A DNA stretch of 64,000 bases from Bacteroidales bacterium (GCA_017561935.1 JAFZBE010000048.1:1-64000); one strand, 5' to 3'; counted from the stretch's first letter, positions 14,717-23,953 are shown. The notes: generated by a model not told the origin, from the sequence alone. Numbers and translations are program-made.

Positions 14717-15071
14717 AAGTAATGATTTTTATGTAATTTAAGATAAATAGCAACTGCAAGTCGGCACTCAATAACAAAGTGTAAGGCTCGACAATAATGG
14801 TTAGTTATTGGTTTAGTTAGCTTGGCTTTTGGGGAGCTAAGGCGGATAATCGGCGCAAAGTTGATAATTATTTTGGATTTTTCATATCGTTTCGTCCAAA
14901 AAGTTAAAATATTCCTTATTTTTAATAAAAAATGTTTGAAATGAAATCTATGATTGACAAAAATAAGGGTGTTTGACGTTAGCGAATAGCGTTTTGTTAC
15001 TATTTATAGTTCAAGTCGTCCATTTACGTAGACTCTTCAGTTTCTTTTGTGGCAATCAGTATCCTAAATAA
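14717..15071. other. 355-bp AT-rich gap without a recognised gene
   Basis: Lies between the starting point of the lipoprotein gene (14716) and the end of the AEC transporter gene. It must contain the lipoprotein promoter, but no perfect TAnnTTTG box is visible; the nearest is a one-mismatch CAACTTTG on the minus strand at 14856-14863. Nothing else identified. Confidence 0.5.
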
Positions 15072-16010
15072 CTAAATCAGCCCTGCGACGACGGGGATGG
15101 TGGCAAGAGAGAGGATGGTGGTGAGGAACGTGCCTTGGGCCATCACTGTCTCATCGACACCGTATTTAATGCAGAAGATGGTGCCAAACGAAGCGACGGG
15201 CATGGCGATGATGAGGGTGTTGATGCGGACGATGGAAGGGTCGAAGACGCAGGCGGCCGAAGGAATAAGGCGGCCGATGAGTTGGAATATGCCGAAGACG
15301 AGCAAAGGCATGACCAAAAGGCGGCAGAAGCTGGTGATCCAGACGCGCGGCCCTCCAGCCATGTGCTTGGCAGGGATTTGAGAGATACTATAACCGATGA
15401 TGAGCAGCGAAGCGGGTACGGTGATGTTGCCGACCATCGTGATGGGCTGTGCGATGATGTGAGGAGCGCGCCATGCCGTAGCTACGACGATGATGCTAAG
15501 GTAAGTGCCAATCATGGCTGGTGTAACAAGTCGGCTGAGAAGCGAGCCACTTACGTCACGGCCTGCGATGAAGCGTGCACCCCATACGAAGACTGCGATA
15601 GTGTTGGGGACGTTGAGGATGGCGGCGTAGAAGACAGCCTCAGGGCCGAAGACCGATGCTACGACGGGATATCCGATGAAGCCGACGTTGCCGAAGGTGA
15701 GCATGAAGCTATGCAGTCCGCGCTCTGGATCCTGACAGCCCCACAGACGGGGTAGGTAGGCACTGACGGGCAAAAGGATAGCATAGGTGGCAGTGCCTAC
15801 GATGAGCAGAGGGATGATAAGACGTCGGTCGGGCATCGCTTCTCCCATTGTGCTTGCCAGCACCAGACAAGGACAGGTGAGGTTGACGATAAGACCCGAC
15901 AATCCTTTGCTCAGAGGAGCCGTCATGAGGCGTGTTCGTCCACAGATATACCCGGCGATGACCACCATGAAGAGGATGGTCATCTGGGAGAGCAGCACGT
16001 TGATATCCAT
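15072..16010 (-). CDS. AEC family (auxin efflux carrier-type) transporter
   Basis: A 312-residue, strongly hydrophobic protein with about ten membrane segments. The start MDINVLLSQMTILFMVVIAG, the LSGLIVNLTCPCLVLAS segment of the first helix pair and the C-terminal repeat with MPVASFGTIFCIKYG fit the AEC family, which exports or exchanges small organic anions in bacteria. Substrate is not predictable. The ATG directly follows the TAA of the mutarotase gene, so the two are very probably one operon and translationally linked. Confidence 0.85.
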   Translation of the reverse strand: MDINVLLSQMTILFMVVIAGYICGRTRLMTAPLSKGLSGLIVNLTCPCLVLASTMGEAMPDRRLIIPLLIVGTATYAILLPVSAYLPRLWGCQDPERGLHSFMLTFGNVGFIGYPVVASVFGPEAVFYAAILNVPNTIAVFVWGARFIAGRDVSGSLLSRLVTPAMIGTYLSIIVVATAWRAPHIIAQPITMVGNITVPASLLIIGYSISQIPAKHMAGGPRVWITSFCRLLVMPLLVFGIFQLIGRLIPSAACVFDPSIVRINTLIIAMPVASFGTIFCIKYGVDETVMAQGTFLTTILSLATIPVVAGLI

Positions 16011-17135
16011 TTAGTCTCTGTGGAATTTATAGATCGTAGTGCTGCGGAAGGTCTCTCCCGGGCGCAGCAAAGTGGAGGGCCAATGGGGCTGATTGGGAGA
16101 GTCGGGGAAGTGCATCGTCTCGAAGCAGATGGCATTGCGACGCTTATAGGACTTGCCCTCCTTGCCAATCAGATTGCCCTTGTGACCGTTGGCCGTATAT
16201 ATTTGCAGGGCGGGTTCGGTGGTATAGACTTCCATGGTGAGGCCAGTTTCATTGTCGTGGAGCCATGCCACTGGGGAGCGGAGCAATGCCTCGTCGCTGC
16301 ATTTGTTGTCGCAGCATCCTCCATTGCAGGAGTGCTGCCTAAAGCGCAGATAGTTGTTAAGCTGATAACAATGGTCGTAACCGCCCGTCACGCCGAGTTG
16401 GAAGTTGTCGTCGTCAATGCGGTAACCAATAGATACGGGCTCATTGAAGTCGAATGGCGTGTCGGCTACGGCACCGAGTTTGCCATAGACGCGCTTGTTC
16501 TCGTCGTAAAGGGCTATGCTGTCGCTGTCGATCCAAAGCGCCTCGTCGAGCACGTCACAGCCCAAATCGCCAGAGAGGTTGAAGAACGAGTGATTGCAGG
16601 GATTCAGGACGGTGGGTTTGCTGGTCGTGGCCTGGTAGTCGATGCGCAGGGCATTGGGCAGCAGGGTGTAGGTCACGTCGAGCGTGAGTTCGCCGGGGAA
16701 GCCGTTCTCGCCATCGGGCGAAATGTAGCGCATCGTCACAGTAGTGTCGTTATGGGCAGTAATCTGCCAGAAGCGTGCCCCGAAGTTGGGGTTGCCGCCA
16801 TGTCCGCAGTCGCCACTGCCCTGTCGTTGCAGTTCGTAAGTTTGGTCATCAATCTCTAGATGTCCGCCGATGATGCGTCCGATGTAGCGGCCTACTACGG
16901 CTCCGAAGTTCTGACGTGTCTCGACATAATCGCTTAGTTTGTCGAACCCGAGGACAACGTCGATGCCGTATGGTTTAAGGCTGACGATGCGCGCGCCATA
17001 GTTGATAGCTGTCATCTCGATGCCAGTGGCCGGATGACGAAGGGTCAAAGTTTGAATCTCGTCTTGGGCAGAAAGATTTGTGTTGGCCCAGAAGAGACTG
17101 ATGATGCAGAGGAGTAAAGAAATAGATGTTTTCAT
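16011..17135 (-). CDS. Secreted galactose mutarotase (aldose 1-epimerase)
   Basis: 374 residues with an N-terminal signal peptide (MKTSISLLLCIISLFWANTN, then LSAQ) and a galactose-mutarotase fold. NPCNHSFFNLSG carries the catalytic His, and the C-terminal CFETMHFPDSPNQP has the expected catalytic Glu. It interconverts alpha and beta anomers of aldoses, probably in the periplasm. The longer frame (to 17186) is rejected because it lacks the signal at its N-terminus and runs into the repeat region. It overlaps nothing and leads directly into the AEC transporter gene. No clear minus-strand promoter box was found. Confidence 0.85.
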   Translation of the reverse strand: MKTSISLLLCIISLFWANTNLSAQDEIQTLTLRHPATGIEMTAINYGARIVSLKPYGIDVVLGFDKLSDYVETRQNFGAVVGRYIGRIIGGHLEIDDQTYELQRQGSGDCGHGGNPNFGARFWQITAHNDTTVTMRYISPDGENGFPGELTLDVTYTLLPNALRIDYQATTSKPTVLNPCNHSFFNLSGDLGCDVLDEALWIDSDSIALYDENKRVYGKLGAVADTPFDFNEPVSIGYRIDDDNFQLGVTGGYDHCYQLNNYLRFRQHSCNGGCCDNKCSDEALLRSPVAWLHDNETGLTMEVYTTEPALQIYTANGHKGNLIGKEGKSYKRRNAICFETMHFPDSPNQPHWPSTLLRPGETFRSTTIYKFHRD

Positions 17136-17158
17136 ATTGTTCGTTTTTTGCTTTATAA

Positions 17159-17166
17159 TATCTTTG
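17159..17166 (+). promoter_or_regulatory. Possible + strand promoter box facing a gene-free repeat region
   Basis: TATCTTTG with ATTG 19 bp upstream, oriented away from the mutarotase gene into the repeats at 17170-17446, where there is no + strand gene. It may be chance or may drive a non-coding transcript. Confidence 0.3.
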
Positions 17167-17446
17167 TTTTGGGTTGCTACGCTCAAAATCCTACAAAATT
17201 GGTAAAAAATCTTTCGACAGAATCATTCTCTACGGACTTTGGGGACTTGAAGGACTGCGTGGCTCGATGCGTATTTGTTTGGGTCGCTACGCTCAAAATC
17301 CTACAAAATCATTTTAAAATCTTTCAACTTTATTTTTTTCTAAGGACTTTAAGGACTGTGTGGCTCGATGCGAATAGTCCATAAAGTCCTATGAGTCCGT
17401 AGAGATTTTTGATAAGATTTTGAAAGATTTTGAGCGAAGCGACCAC
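17165..17446. repeat. Two direct and one inverted copy of a ~75-105 bp element
   Basis: This fills most of the 335-bp gap between two minus-strand genes. Copy 1 (17165-17272) and copy 2 (17276-17373) share GCTACGCTCAAAATCCTACA, AATCTTTC, GGACTTT..GGACT and GTGGCTCGATGCG. A partial inverted copy (about 17380-17446) reads AGTCCGTAGAGA ... AAGATTTTGAGCGAAGCGACC. The inverted part can pair with copy 1 or 2 to form a long hairpin. No gene is recognised in it. Confidence 0.75.
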
Positions 17447-17470
17447 TTAAAAGAATTGTTCTCTTTGGAC

Positions 17471-18139
17471 TTAGAGAATCTCGGCACCACTAACCTCTAG
17501 AATCTGACGAATCTTGGAGACAAGCAAAAGCAGGTCATCGTTCTTGTAGCTTTGGCAGATATTCATGATCTCAAAGCAGGAGGTAGCGCGGTTCATCTTG
17601 ACGCAGCCGATGCTGTTGCTGGTCATAGCAGTGCCGATGATGTCGTTGCGCATTTCGAGAGGACCTGTGGGGATGGCATTGATGTCGGCGAGGAGGAGGC
17701 GTGTCGATTCTTCGTCGATGATGTTTCCATACCAGACGGCGGTGTCGAGCAATACTTCGACATCGGGATCGGTGACTCCATATTGAGCTTGTAAAGCACA
17801 GGATCCTTGGATCATGATGTCCTTAAACTCCTGATCCATCGCGGATGGAATGGCCACAAGTGCTTCAGCATAGGCAGGTATCTTGTCGGCCGATTCTCCT
17901 CCTTCGAAGCGAACCAGATAGAGCGCGACGTGCTGATGCATGATGCTTACCTGCAGCAGGTTGGCAAGGACCTTGATGCAGTTGGCGCGTTGCTTGACGA
18001 TATCGGCTTCGGCATCTCCGCCTAAGCCTCCTAGCACTCGTACCTTATAATATATATAGTCCTTGGGCGGACGTATCTCCCGATAAGGGAGACTTGCATG
18101 AAGCGTTATGGAGCCGTTGGGTTGATTCGATGGGTTCAT
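17471..18139 (-). CDS. Conserved hypothetical protein
   Basis: A 222-residue soluble protein with no signal peptide or membrane segment; family not recognised. The first third has RPPKDYIYYKVRVLGGLGGD, and the last part has conserved-looking CVKMNRATSCFEIMNICQSY and ends in a helical, Leu-rich tail. Mixed alpha/beta composition. The start MNPSNQPNG at 18139 is chosen because a perfect promoter (-7 TATCTTTG at 18160-18167 with TTTG 20 bp upstream) lies inside the longer frame to 18190. It is divergent from the epimerase-family gene at 18266, with promoters only about 60 bp apart. Confidence 0.6.
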   Translation of the reverse strand: MNPSNQPNGSITLHASLPYREIRPPKDYIYYKVRVLGGLGGDAEADIVKQRANCIKVLANLLQVSIMHQHVALYLVRFEGGESADKIPAYAEALVAIPSAMDQEFKDIMIQGSCALQAQYGVTDPDVEVLLDTAVWYGNIIDEESTRLLLADINAIPTGPLEMRNDIIGTAMTSNSIGCVKMNRATSCFEIMNICQSYKNDDLLLLVSKIRQILEVSGAEIL

Positions 18140-18159
18140 TTTCTTCGGTTTTATGTGGG

Positions 18160-18191
18160 CAAAGATAGGGTAATTTTTTATAAAAAGCAAA
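18160..18191 (-). promoter_or_regulatory. Promoter of the 17471-18139 gene
   Basis: Minus-strand TATCTTTG at 18160-18167 and TTTG at 18188-18191 with a 20-bp spacer: full match to the Bacteroidetes promoter. Confidence 0.85.
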
Positions 18192-18206
18192 AAACGATGC
18201 TAGATT

Positions 18207-18238
18207 ATTGCAATTGACGAAATAAATATGTATCTTTG
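18207..18238 (+). promoter_or_regulatory. Promoter of the 18266-19237 gene
   Basis: TATCTTTG at 18231-18238 with ATTG 20 bp upstream (18207-18210). The ATG follows 27 bp later. Confidence 0.8.
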
Positions 18239-18265
18239 CAACGTCAAACAGAAAAATACCTCGTT

Positions 18266-19237
18266 ATGAAAACCATTACTAACGGTATCATTACTATTCG
18301 GGTGGCAGAGCATGGAGCCGAGTTGTCGTCGCTCGTATTGAATGCCACAGGTCGCGAATATCTCTGGCAGGCCGATCCTGCTTTCTGGAAACGGCATTCG
18401 CCCGTTCTTTTTCCCATTGTAGGCTCTGTTTGGGACGGAGAATATCGTAGTGCAGGGCCTGGTGCTTCATCTGATGCAGTGCCTCAGACCTATCAACTTG
18501 GCCAGCATGGTTTTGCTCGCGACATGGACTTCTCGCTCCTTAGCGATGTGCCTGATGCTGAGGGTAATCCTCAGGTGATGTATGTGCTGGAGTCAAGCGT
18601 CGAAACCTTGAAGAAGTATCCCTACGCATTTCGTCTGGAGATAGGCTATCGCTTGGTAGGACGAAGTGTCGAAGTGATTTGGCGCGTCATCAATCCCGAC
18701 AAGTCGAACGAGCTGAAATTCCAGATCGGTGCGCATCCCGCCTTCTATTGGCCGTTGCTGGGTAATGAAGACGTGGCAGTAGGTGTTGGTAGGCAGAATG
18801 AGGTTCTGGCACAAAGTGTGGAGCGAGGCTTCTTTAGGCTCAGTACGGCAGCAATCACGTTGCGGAAAAGTGTCATCACCGAGAAGGGATGCGTAGATCC
18901 TGCACAAAGTGCTTTGGTCCAGATGGACGAGGGCGGCTATCTGCCGCTTACCACGTCCACCTTCGATCACGATGCGCTCATCTTCGAGCACTATCAAACA
19001 CCTGTCGTTACGCTGTGCGACAACGATCGCAAACCATATCTTACCCTCAAGAGTGAGGCTCCCCTTATGGGCTTGTGGTCGCCTTCAGGCAAGAATGCAC
19101 CATTCGTATGCATCGAACCTTGGTATGGTCGATGCGACCGCGTACATTATGCCGGCACTTACGAAGAGAAGGATTGGATACAGACGCTTGCACCATCAGG
19201 CACCTTCGAGGCACGTTATCAGATTGTGATTGAATGA
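18266..19237 (+). CDS. Aldose 1-epimerase family protein (LacX-like)
   Basis: 323 residues without a signal peptide, so cytoplasmic, in contrast to the secreted mutarotase nearby. HSPVLFPIVG at the start, GAHPAFYWPL in the middle (His candidate) and CIEPWYGRCD near the end (Glu candidate) fit the LacX/YihR branch of the galactose-mutarotase superfamily, whose substrates are often unknown. The start at 18266 is used because the longer frame begins inside the promoter box. It is a single gene that ends at a hairpin shared with the convergent transporter. Confidence 0.8.
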   Translation: MKTITNGIITIRVAEHGAELSSLVLNATGREYLWQADPAFWKRHSPVLFPIVGSVWDGEYRSAGPGASSDAVPQTYQLGQHGFARDMDFSLLSDVPDAEGNPQVMYVLESSVETLKKYPYAFRLEIGYRLVGRSVEVIWRVINPDKSNELKFQIGAHPAFYWPLLGNEDVAVGVGRQNEVLAQSVERGFFRLSTAAITLRKSVITEKGCVDPAQSALVQMDEGGYLPLTTSTFDHDALIFEHYQTPVVTLCDNDRKPYLTLKSEAPLMGLWSPSGKNAPFVCIEPWYGRCDRVHYAGTYEEKDWIQTLAPSGTFEARYQIVIE

Positions 19238-19260
19238 AGTGGAAAATCCAAATAAAAATA

Positions 19261-19302
19261 CAAAGACGACTCATGATGTATTATTGTCATAAGTCGTCTT
19301 TG
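19261..19302. terminator. Bidirectional terminator between convergent genes
   Basis: CAAAGACGACT at 19261-19271 pairs with AAGTCGTCTTTG at about 19291-19302, with an inner TGA/TCA pairing. It serves the epimerase-family gene (+) and the transporter gene (-). Confidence 0.8.
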
Positions 19303-19326
19303 TTGTTATAACTATTCAAACTAAAT

Positions 19327-20991
19327 TTATAAAAGGAAAAGGAGTAGCACTTGGATGATGATGACGCGGAGGAACATGCCGAGCGGATAGACGGTGGCAT
19401 AGCTGACGGCAGGGGCATCGCCCTCCACACTGTCGTTGGCGTAGGTGAGTGCCATCGGGTTGGCCATGCTTCCGCAAAGCGTGCCGTATATGGTGCCGAG
19501 GTCCATCTTGCCCCACTTCAAACACCACAGGGCTATGAGCACCACAGGGATAACAGTGATGAGGAAGCCCAGACCAATCCAGAGCGCACCCTCAGGACGC
19601 AGCATCGTGTTAATGAAGTCGGCACCAGAGTCTAAACCCAGACAAGCGAGGTAGAGCGAAAGACCGACACCGCGAAGCATCAAGTTGGCAGAGCGCGTGG
19701 TATAAGTACGAAGATGCAGACGTGCTCCGTATGCTCCCATCAGGATACCTGCGATGATGGGACCGCCCGCCAGTCCGAGACGTACGGGCATAGTAACACC
19801 CGGCACGAAGATGGGAATGCATCCTAATGCCAGACCAAGGGTGATGCCTACGAAGATGGATGCGAGGTTGGGATCCTGGAGCGTCTGATGTGCATTGCCA
19901 AGTTCATCCTGTGCTTTAGCGATGTCCTCGGCACGACCTACAACAGTGAGACGGTCGCCGTATTGCAGCACAAGGTTTGGCGTGGCCAGCAGGTTGAGGC
20001 CCATGCGTCCCACACGACTCACATTGAGGCGATAGCGTTTGTGGAGGCGGAGCGAGCCGAGTTTGCGCCCGTTGGCCGAACTTTGCGTGACAATGATCTT
20101 CTTTGAGATGAGTTGTCCGTCGAGATGATCCCAATCAACATCCTTTCGGTTCCAGTCCTGGCTCTTGTCCTGAAGGCCAAAGAGCACGGTGAGTTGAGGA
20201 ATAAACTGTTCTTCGGTGACGACCATCAGGCGGTCGTCAGCTTGGAGGCTCGTATCGCCTATGGGGCTGAGTGTTGTGTCAGCGTCGCGCCAGATGCGTG
20301 ACACGATGAACTTGGCAGGCGTCAAGTTTACAACATCCTTCAGCTTTTGTTCGAAGAGGGCAGGGTTCTTGACCTGAAAGGTAGCAAAGTAAGGTTCCTT
20401 GCCATCGTCCTGCGGCAGGTGATTGGCCTGTTGTGCGATGCGTAATTTGTTGAGGAACGCCATCGCAAGGATCACGCCGACAACACCCAGCGGATAGGTG
20501 ACCGCACATCCCAAGGCGGAGCTGCGCGAGTCGATGCCGAGTTGGGTGAGCGTCTGTTGTGCTGCAGCTAGTGCGGGCGTATTGGTGACAGCACCACTTA
20601 AAATGCCTGCCATGTCGGCCATAGGCACGTTGCAAGCGAAAGCCAATGCTACAGCCAAAGCTGTACCCAACAGGACGTTGGCAGTGCTGATGACATTGAG
20701 CCGGACTCCTTCACCCTTGAAAGTAGCAAAGAAACCTGGGCCAACCTGCAGGCCGACCTCATAGACAAAGAGCACCAGGCCGAAGCTTTGGGCGAAATGC
20801 AACATCTGCGGGTCGATGGAGAAGCCAAGGCTTCCGGCCATGATGCCCACGAAGAAGACGAATGTCGCGCCCAATGAGATTCCGGCCACCCTGATTTTGC
20901 CCAGCGCTGTGCCCAAAGCAATGATACAGGCCAACACAACGGTAGCCTGTATCGGTGAATGAAGTGTGAATAGCTCGTTTAGCCAGTTCAT
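19327..20991 (-). CDS. YbjL/AspT-type transporter with two RCK_C (TrkA-C) domains
   Basis: 554 residues. Hydrophobic N-terminal block of about five to six helices (about 1-180), a soluble middle (about 200-370) with two TrkA-C-type domains (VSRIWRDADTTLSPIGDTSL and VSRVGRMGLNLLATPNLVLQ), then a second hydrophobic block. This layout is that of the aspartate:alanine exchanger family (AspT, YbjL, YidE). Substrate cannot be read. It is the last gene of the etf unit: its ATG is 3 bp after the acyl-CoA dehydrogenase stop, suggesting translational coupling and a link to amino- or organic-acid metabolism. Confidence 0.82.
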   Translation of the reverse strand: MNWLNELFTLHSPIQATVVLACIIALGTALGKIRVAGISLGATFVFFVGIMAGSLGFSIDPQMLHFAQSFGLVLFVYEVGLQVGPGFFATFKGEGVRLNVISTANVLLGTALAVALAFACNVPMADMAGILSGAVTNTPALAAAQQTLTQLGIDSRSSALGCAVTYPLGVVGVILAMAFLNKLRIAQQANHLPQDDGKEPYFATFQVKNPALFEQKLKDVVNLTPAKFIVSRIWRDADTTLSPIGDTSLQADDRLMVVTEEQFIPQLTVLFGLQDKSQDWNRKDVDWDHLDGQLISKKIIVTQSSANGRKLGSLRLHKRYRLNVSRVGRMGLNLLATPNLVLQYGDRLTVVGRAEDIAKAQDELGNAHQTLQDPNLASIFVGITLGLALGCIPIFVPGVTMPVRLGLAGGPIIAGILMGAYGARLHLRTYTTRSANLMLRGVGLSLYLACLGLDSGADFINTMLRPEGALWIGLGFLITVIPVVLIALWCLKWGKMDLGTIYGTLCGSMANPMALTYANDSVEGDAPAVSYATVYPLGMFLRVIIIQVLLLFLL

Positions 20992-20994
20992 GTA

Positions 20995-22707
20995 TTACTT
21001 GCGATAGTTCTCAAGGTCAGCGGGCTGTGCGTCGGCCACAAAGTCGGCGTGCTTCTCAACCTCGGCAGCAGCATAGCGCACAAATACCTTGGCACTCTTC
21101 TCGAAGAGTTCAGGGCTTTGGGTAGCATTGCGAAGGATGAGGATGCCCATCACAGTGAGGGCCGCCATCTCGTAGAGGTGACGTGAGCAGAAGTCCTTGA
21201 ATTCATCGTCCTTCAGGTCAACGACCTTGGCGACAGCTGCATTGTACTTCTCGGCCATCTTCACGACGCGTTCCTTGAGGCTGGCATACTGCTCGGCTAT
21301 CTCGGTCTCGGCAAGAAGGTCATTGATGACCTCACCATAGAAACCATTGGTGACATAGCGGATGGCAGCTACGGTCTGGAGCTGTGTGGTACCTTCGTAG
21401 ATGGAGGTGATGCGTGCGTCGCGATAGAGGCGCTGGCAGGCATATTCGAGCATAAAGCCCGAACCACCGTGGATCTGGATACAGTCGTAGGAGTTCTGGT
21501 TGGCATACTCCGAGTTCATGCCCTTGGCCAGTGGTGTGAAGCTATCGGCGAGTTTGCTGTACTTCTTGAGTTCCTTCTTCTCGTCGGGAGTAAGCTTGCG
21601 CTCGCGCTCGATGTCCTCAAGGCACTTATAGATATCGACGTAGCGTGCAGTCTGATAGAGCAGGGCACGGCCAGCGTCGAGCTTGGCCTTCATGATGGCC
21701 AGCATGTCATAGACGGCGGGGAAGTTGATGATCTCCTTGCCGAACTGACGGCGGTCCTTGGCGTATGCCAGTCCTTCCTCGTAAGCGGCTGCCGAAATGC
21801 CGACCGATTGTGCGGCGATGCCGAGGCGTGCACCGTTCATCAAGGCCATTACATACTTGATGAGACCCAGTTTGCGGCTGCCGCAAAGCTCAGCATGAGC
21901 GTTCTTATAAACGAGCTCACAGGTCGGCGAACCATGAATGCCGAGCTTGTTCTCGATGCGGCGAACGTTGACACCACCCTGGCGCTTATCATAGATGAAC
22001 ATCGACAGACCACGACCGTCCTTAGTGCCCTCCTCCGAACGTGCAAGCACGAGGTGGATGTCGGAGTCACCGTTGGTGATGAATCGTTTGCAGCCATTCA
22101 GCAGCCAGCAGTTGTCCTCTTCGCTCCAGGTAGCCTTGAGCATTACGGATTGCAGGTCGGAACCGGCATCGGGTTCGGTGAGGTCCATCGACATGGTCTC
22201 GCCGGCACAAACACGTGGCACAAAACGCTGGCGCTGGTCTTCGTCGCCGAACTCGTAGAGAGTCTCGATGCAGTCTTGCAGCGACCAGATGTTCTCAAAG
22301 CCGGCATCGGCCGAAGCAATCATCTCGTTGATGATGGTGTAGGCTGTGCTGGGGAGGTTGAGGCCACCGTAGCGACGAGGCATGGTAACGCCGCAAAGGC
22401 CGGCCTTTACCGTGGCATCAAGATTCTCGTAGGTCTTCGAGGCGTAGCGCACGCGGCCATTTTCGCAATGAGGGCCTTCGGCATCAACAGCCTCGGCGTT
22501 GGGCGCGATGATGTTGGCGCAGATGTCGCCTGTGAGTTCACACACGCGATCGTATGAATCGAGGGCATCCTCAAAGTCCTGTGGGGCGTAGTCGTAGGCA
22601 TCCTTGTCGGCAAAGTTGCGTTCCTTGAGCTCAACAATGCGCTTCATCAGAGGGTTATTCTCAAGCTCAAACTTAAGCTCGGGATGATCTGTATAGAAAT
22701 TTGCCAT
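20995..22707 (-). CDS. Acyl-CoA dehydrogenase
   Basis: 570 residues, longer than the classic 380-400 because of a C-terminal helical extension typical of the larger ACAD subfamily. FAD-binding segments include MDLTEPDAGSDLQ and KRFITNGDSDI. The late motif DARITSIYEGTTQLQT has Glu at the usual catalytic-base position. It oxidises an acyl-CoA to the enoyl-CoA and passes electrons to ETF, whose two subunits are encoded just upstream. In an anaerobe this set could also run in the reductive or electron-bifurcating direction; that is inference. Confidence 0.92.
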   Translation of the reverse strand: MANFYTDHPELKFELENNPLMKRIVELKERNFADKDAYDYAPQDFEDALDSYDRVCELTGDICANIIAPNAEAVDAEGPHCENGRVRYASKTYENLDATVKAGLCGVTMPRRYGGLNLPSTAYTIINEMIASADAGFENIWSLQDCIETLYEFGDEDQRQRFVPRVCAGETMSMDLTEPDAGSDLQSVMLKATWSEEDNCWLLNGCKRFITNGDSDIHLVLARSEEGTKDGRGLSMFIYDKRQGGVNVRRIENKLGIHGSPTCELVYKNAHAELCGSRKLGLIKYVMALMNGARLGIAAQSVGISAAAYEEGLAYAKDRRQFGKEIINFPAVYDMLAIMKAKLDAGRALLYQTARYVDIYKCLEDIERERKLTPDEKKELKKYSKLADSFTPLAKGMNSEYANQNSYDCIQIHGGSGFMLEYACQRLYRDARITSIYEGTTQLQTVAAIRYVTNGFYGEVINDLLAETEIAEQYASLKERVVKMAEKYNAAVAKVVDLKDDEFKDFCSRHLYEMAALTVMGILILRNATQSPELFEKSAKVFVRYAAAEVEKHADFVADAQPADLENYRK

Positions 22708-22716
22708 AATTCCTTA

Positions 22717-22890
22717 TTAGTTTTCGTGATTCTTCTTATTTATTCTCCCACCGATGCGACTGCCGAACCATGCGGCACACAAAACAGCCAGGAGATTCCA
22801 TCCGGCTTTTCCTTCTGCACTGCCGGTTAAATAACTGGCGAACAGGAAAGCCACGATGACAACGATAAGTAAATAGTCTAATACTTTCAT
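22717..22890 (-). CDS. Small membrane protein in the etf operon
   Basis: A 57-residue frame starting ATG 1 bp after the etfA stop and ending 9 bp before the acyl-CoA dehydrogenase start. It begins MKVLDYLLIVVIVAFLFASY (one helix), then GWNLLAVLCAAWFGSRIGGR (second hydrophobic stretch), ending in a basic tail. Two transmembrane helices are predicted by eye. Family not recognised. Its tight fit between etfA and the dehydrogenase suggests a real gene; it might anchor the ETF-dehydrogenase complex to the membrane, which is speculation. Confidence 0.7.
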   Translation of the reverse strand: MKVLDYLLIVVIVAFLFASYLTGSAEGKAGWNLLAVLCAAWFGSRIGGRINKKNHEN

Positions 22891-22891
22891 C

Positions 22892-23935
22892 TTACTTCGA
22901 ATTTTTCTTATAGTATTTGATCATCGTTGGAATAACCTCCTCGACGGTGCCGTTGATGACATAGTCGGCGATGGTGTTGATAGGAGCGTTGGGGTCGCTA
23001 TTGATCGAAATGATAATGCCCGACTCCTGCATACCGGCGATGTGCTGGATCTGGCCTGAAATGCCGCAGGCGATATAGACCTTCGGACGAACGGTAACGC
23101 CGGTCTGTCCGATCTGGCGGTCATGATCGACGAAGCCTGCATCGACAGCGGCACGGCTGGCACCTACCTCAGCGTGAATCTCCTTGGCCAGATCGAAAAG
23201 CATGTCGAAGTTCTCCTTCGAACCCATGCCGTAGCCGCCCGAAACGATGATGGATGCGCCCTTGAGGTTGTGCTTGGCCTTCTCGACGTGGCGGTCGAGA
23301 ACACGTACCACATATTCGGTTTCGGGCACATACTTGGCCACGTCGTGACGAATCACTTCGCCCTTGTAGTTCTCGTCGAACACCTCTTTCTTCATCACAC
23401 CTTCGCGCACGGTAGCCATCTGTGGACGATGCTCGGGGTTGACGATGGTAGCTACGATGTTGCCGCCGAAAGCAGGACGAATCTGATAGAGCTTGTTCTC
23501 GTAGTGCTTGGTGATGGGTTTCATGTTCTCGTCGAAACCGACATTCATGTCGAATTCGCCAATCTCGAGCTCAGTGCAGTCAGCGGTGAGGCCGCTGAAG
23601 AGCGCTGACGAGACACGTGGACCGAGGTCACGGCCTACAACATCAGCTCCCATAAGGCAGATTTGTGGATCTTCCTCCTTGAAGAGGTTTACAAGGATGG
23701 AGGTGTGAGGATTGGAAGTATAGGGGAAAAGACCTGGAGCGTCGAAGACGTGTACGCGATCAACGCCATACTTCATCACCTGGTTCTCGATGCCGTCGAG
23801 GCCTGAGCCAGCGCAGACACACTCCAACTGAACGCCAAGAGTATTGGCGAGCTTGCGACCCTTGGTCAAGAGTTCGAGGCTGACGTCCTTGACAGTCTTG
23901 CCTTCGATTTCGCAATATACAAATACACTGTTCAT
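22892..23935 (-). CDS. etfA: Electron transfer flavoprotein subunit alpha
   Basis: 347 residues. The C-terminal FAD-binding domain is clear: IIVSGGYGMGSKENFD, then DRQIGQTGVTVRPKVYIACG, then ISGQIQHIAGM and ISINSDPNAPI. The N-terminal domain pairs with EtfB. It carries electrons between acyl-CoA dehydrogenase and an acceptor. It sits 18 bp after etfB and 1 bp before the small membrane protein gene. Confidence 0.95.
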   Translation of the reverse strand: MNSVFVYCEIEGKTVKDVSLELLTKGRKLANTLGVQLECVCAGSGLDGIENQVMKYGVDRVHVFDAPGLFPYTSNPHTSILVNLFKEEDPQICLMGADVVGRDLGPRVSSALFSGLTADCTELEIGEFDMNVGFDENMKPITKHYENKLYQIRPAFGGNIVATIVNPEHRPQMATVREGVMKKEVFDENYKGEVIRHDVAKYVPETEYVVRVLDRHVEKAKHNLKGASIIVSGGYGMGSKENFDMLFDLAKEIHAEVGASRAAVDAGFVDHDRQIGQTGVTVRPKVYIACGISGQIQHIAGMQESGIIISINSDPNAPINTIADYVINGTVEEVIPTMIKYYKKNSK

Positions 23936-23953
23936 ACAAGATAATTATTTCGG

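Noticed and set aside
15135..15755. 206-codon frame opposite the AEC transporter
   Set aside because: Acidic low-complexity shadow frame with no domain or promoter.
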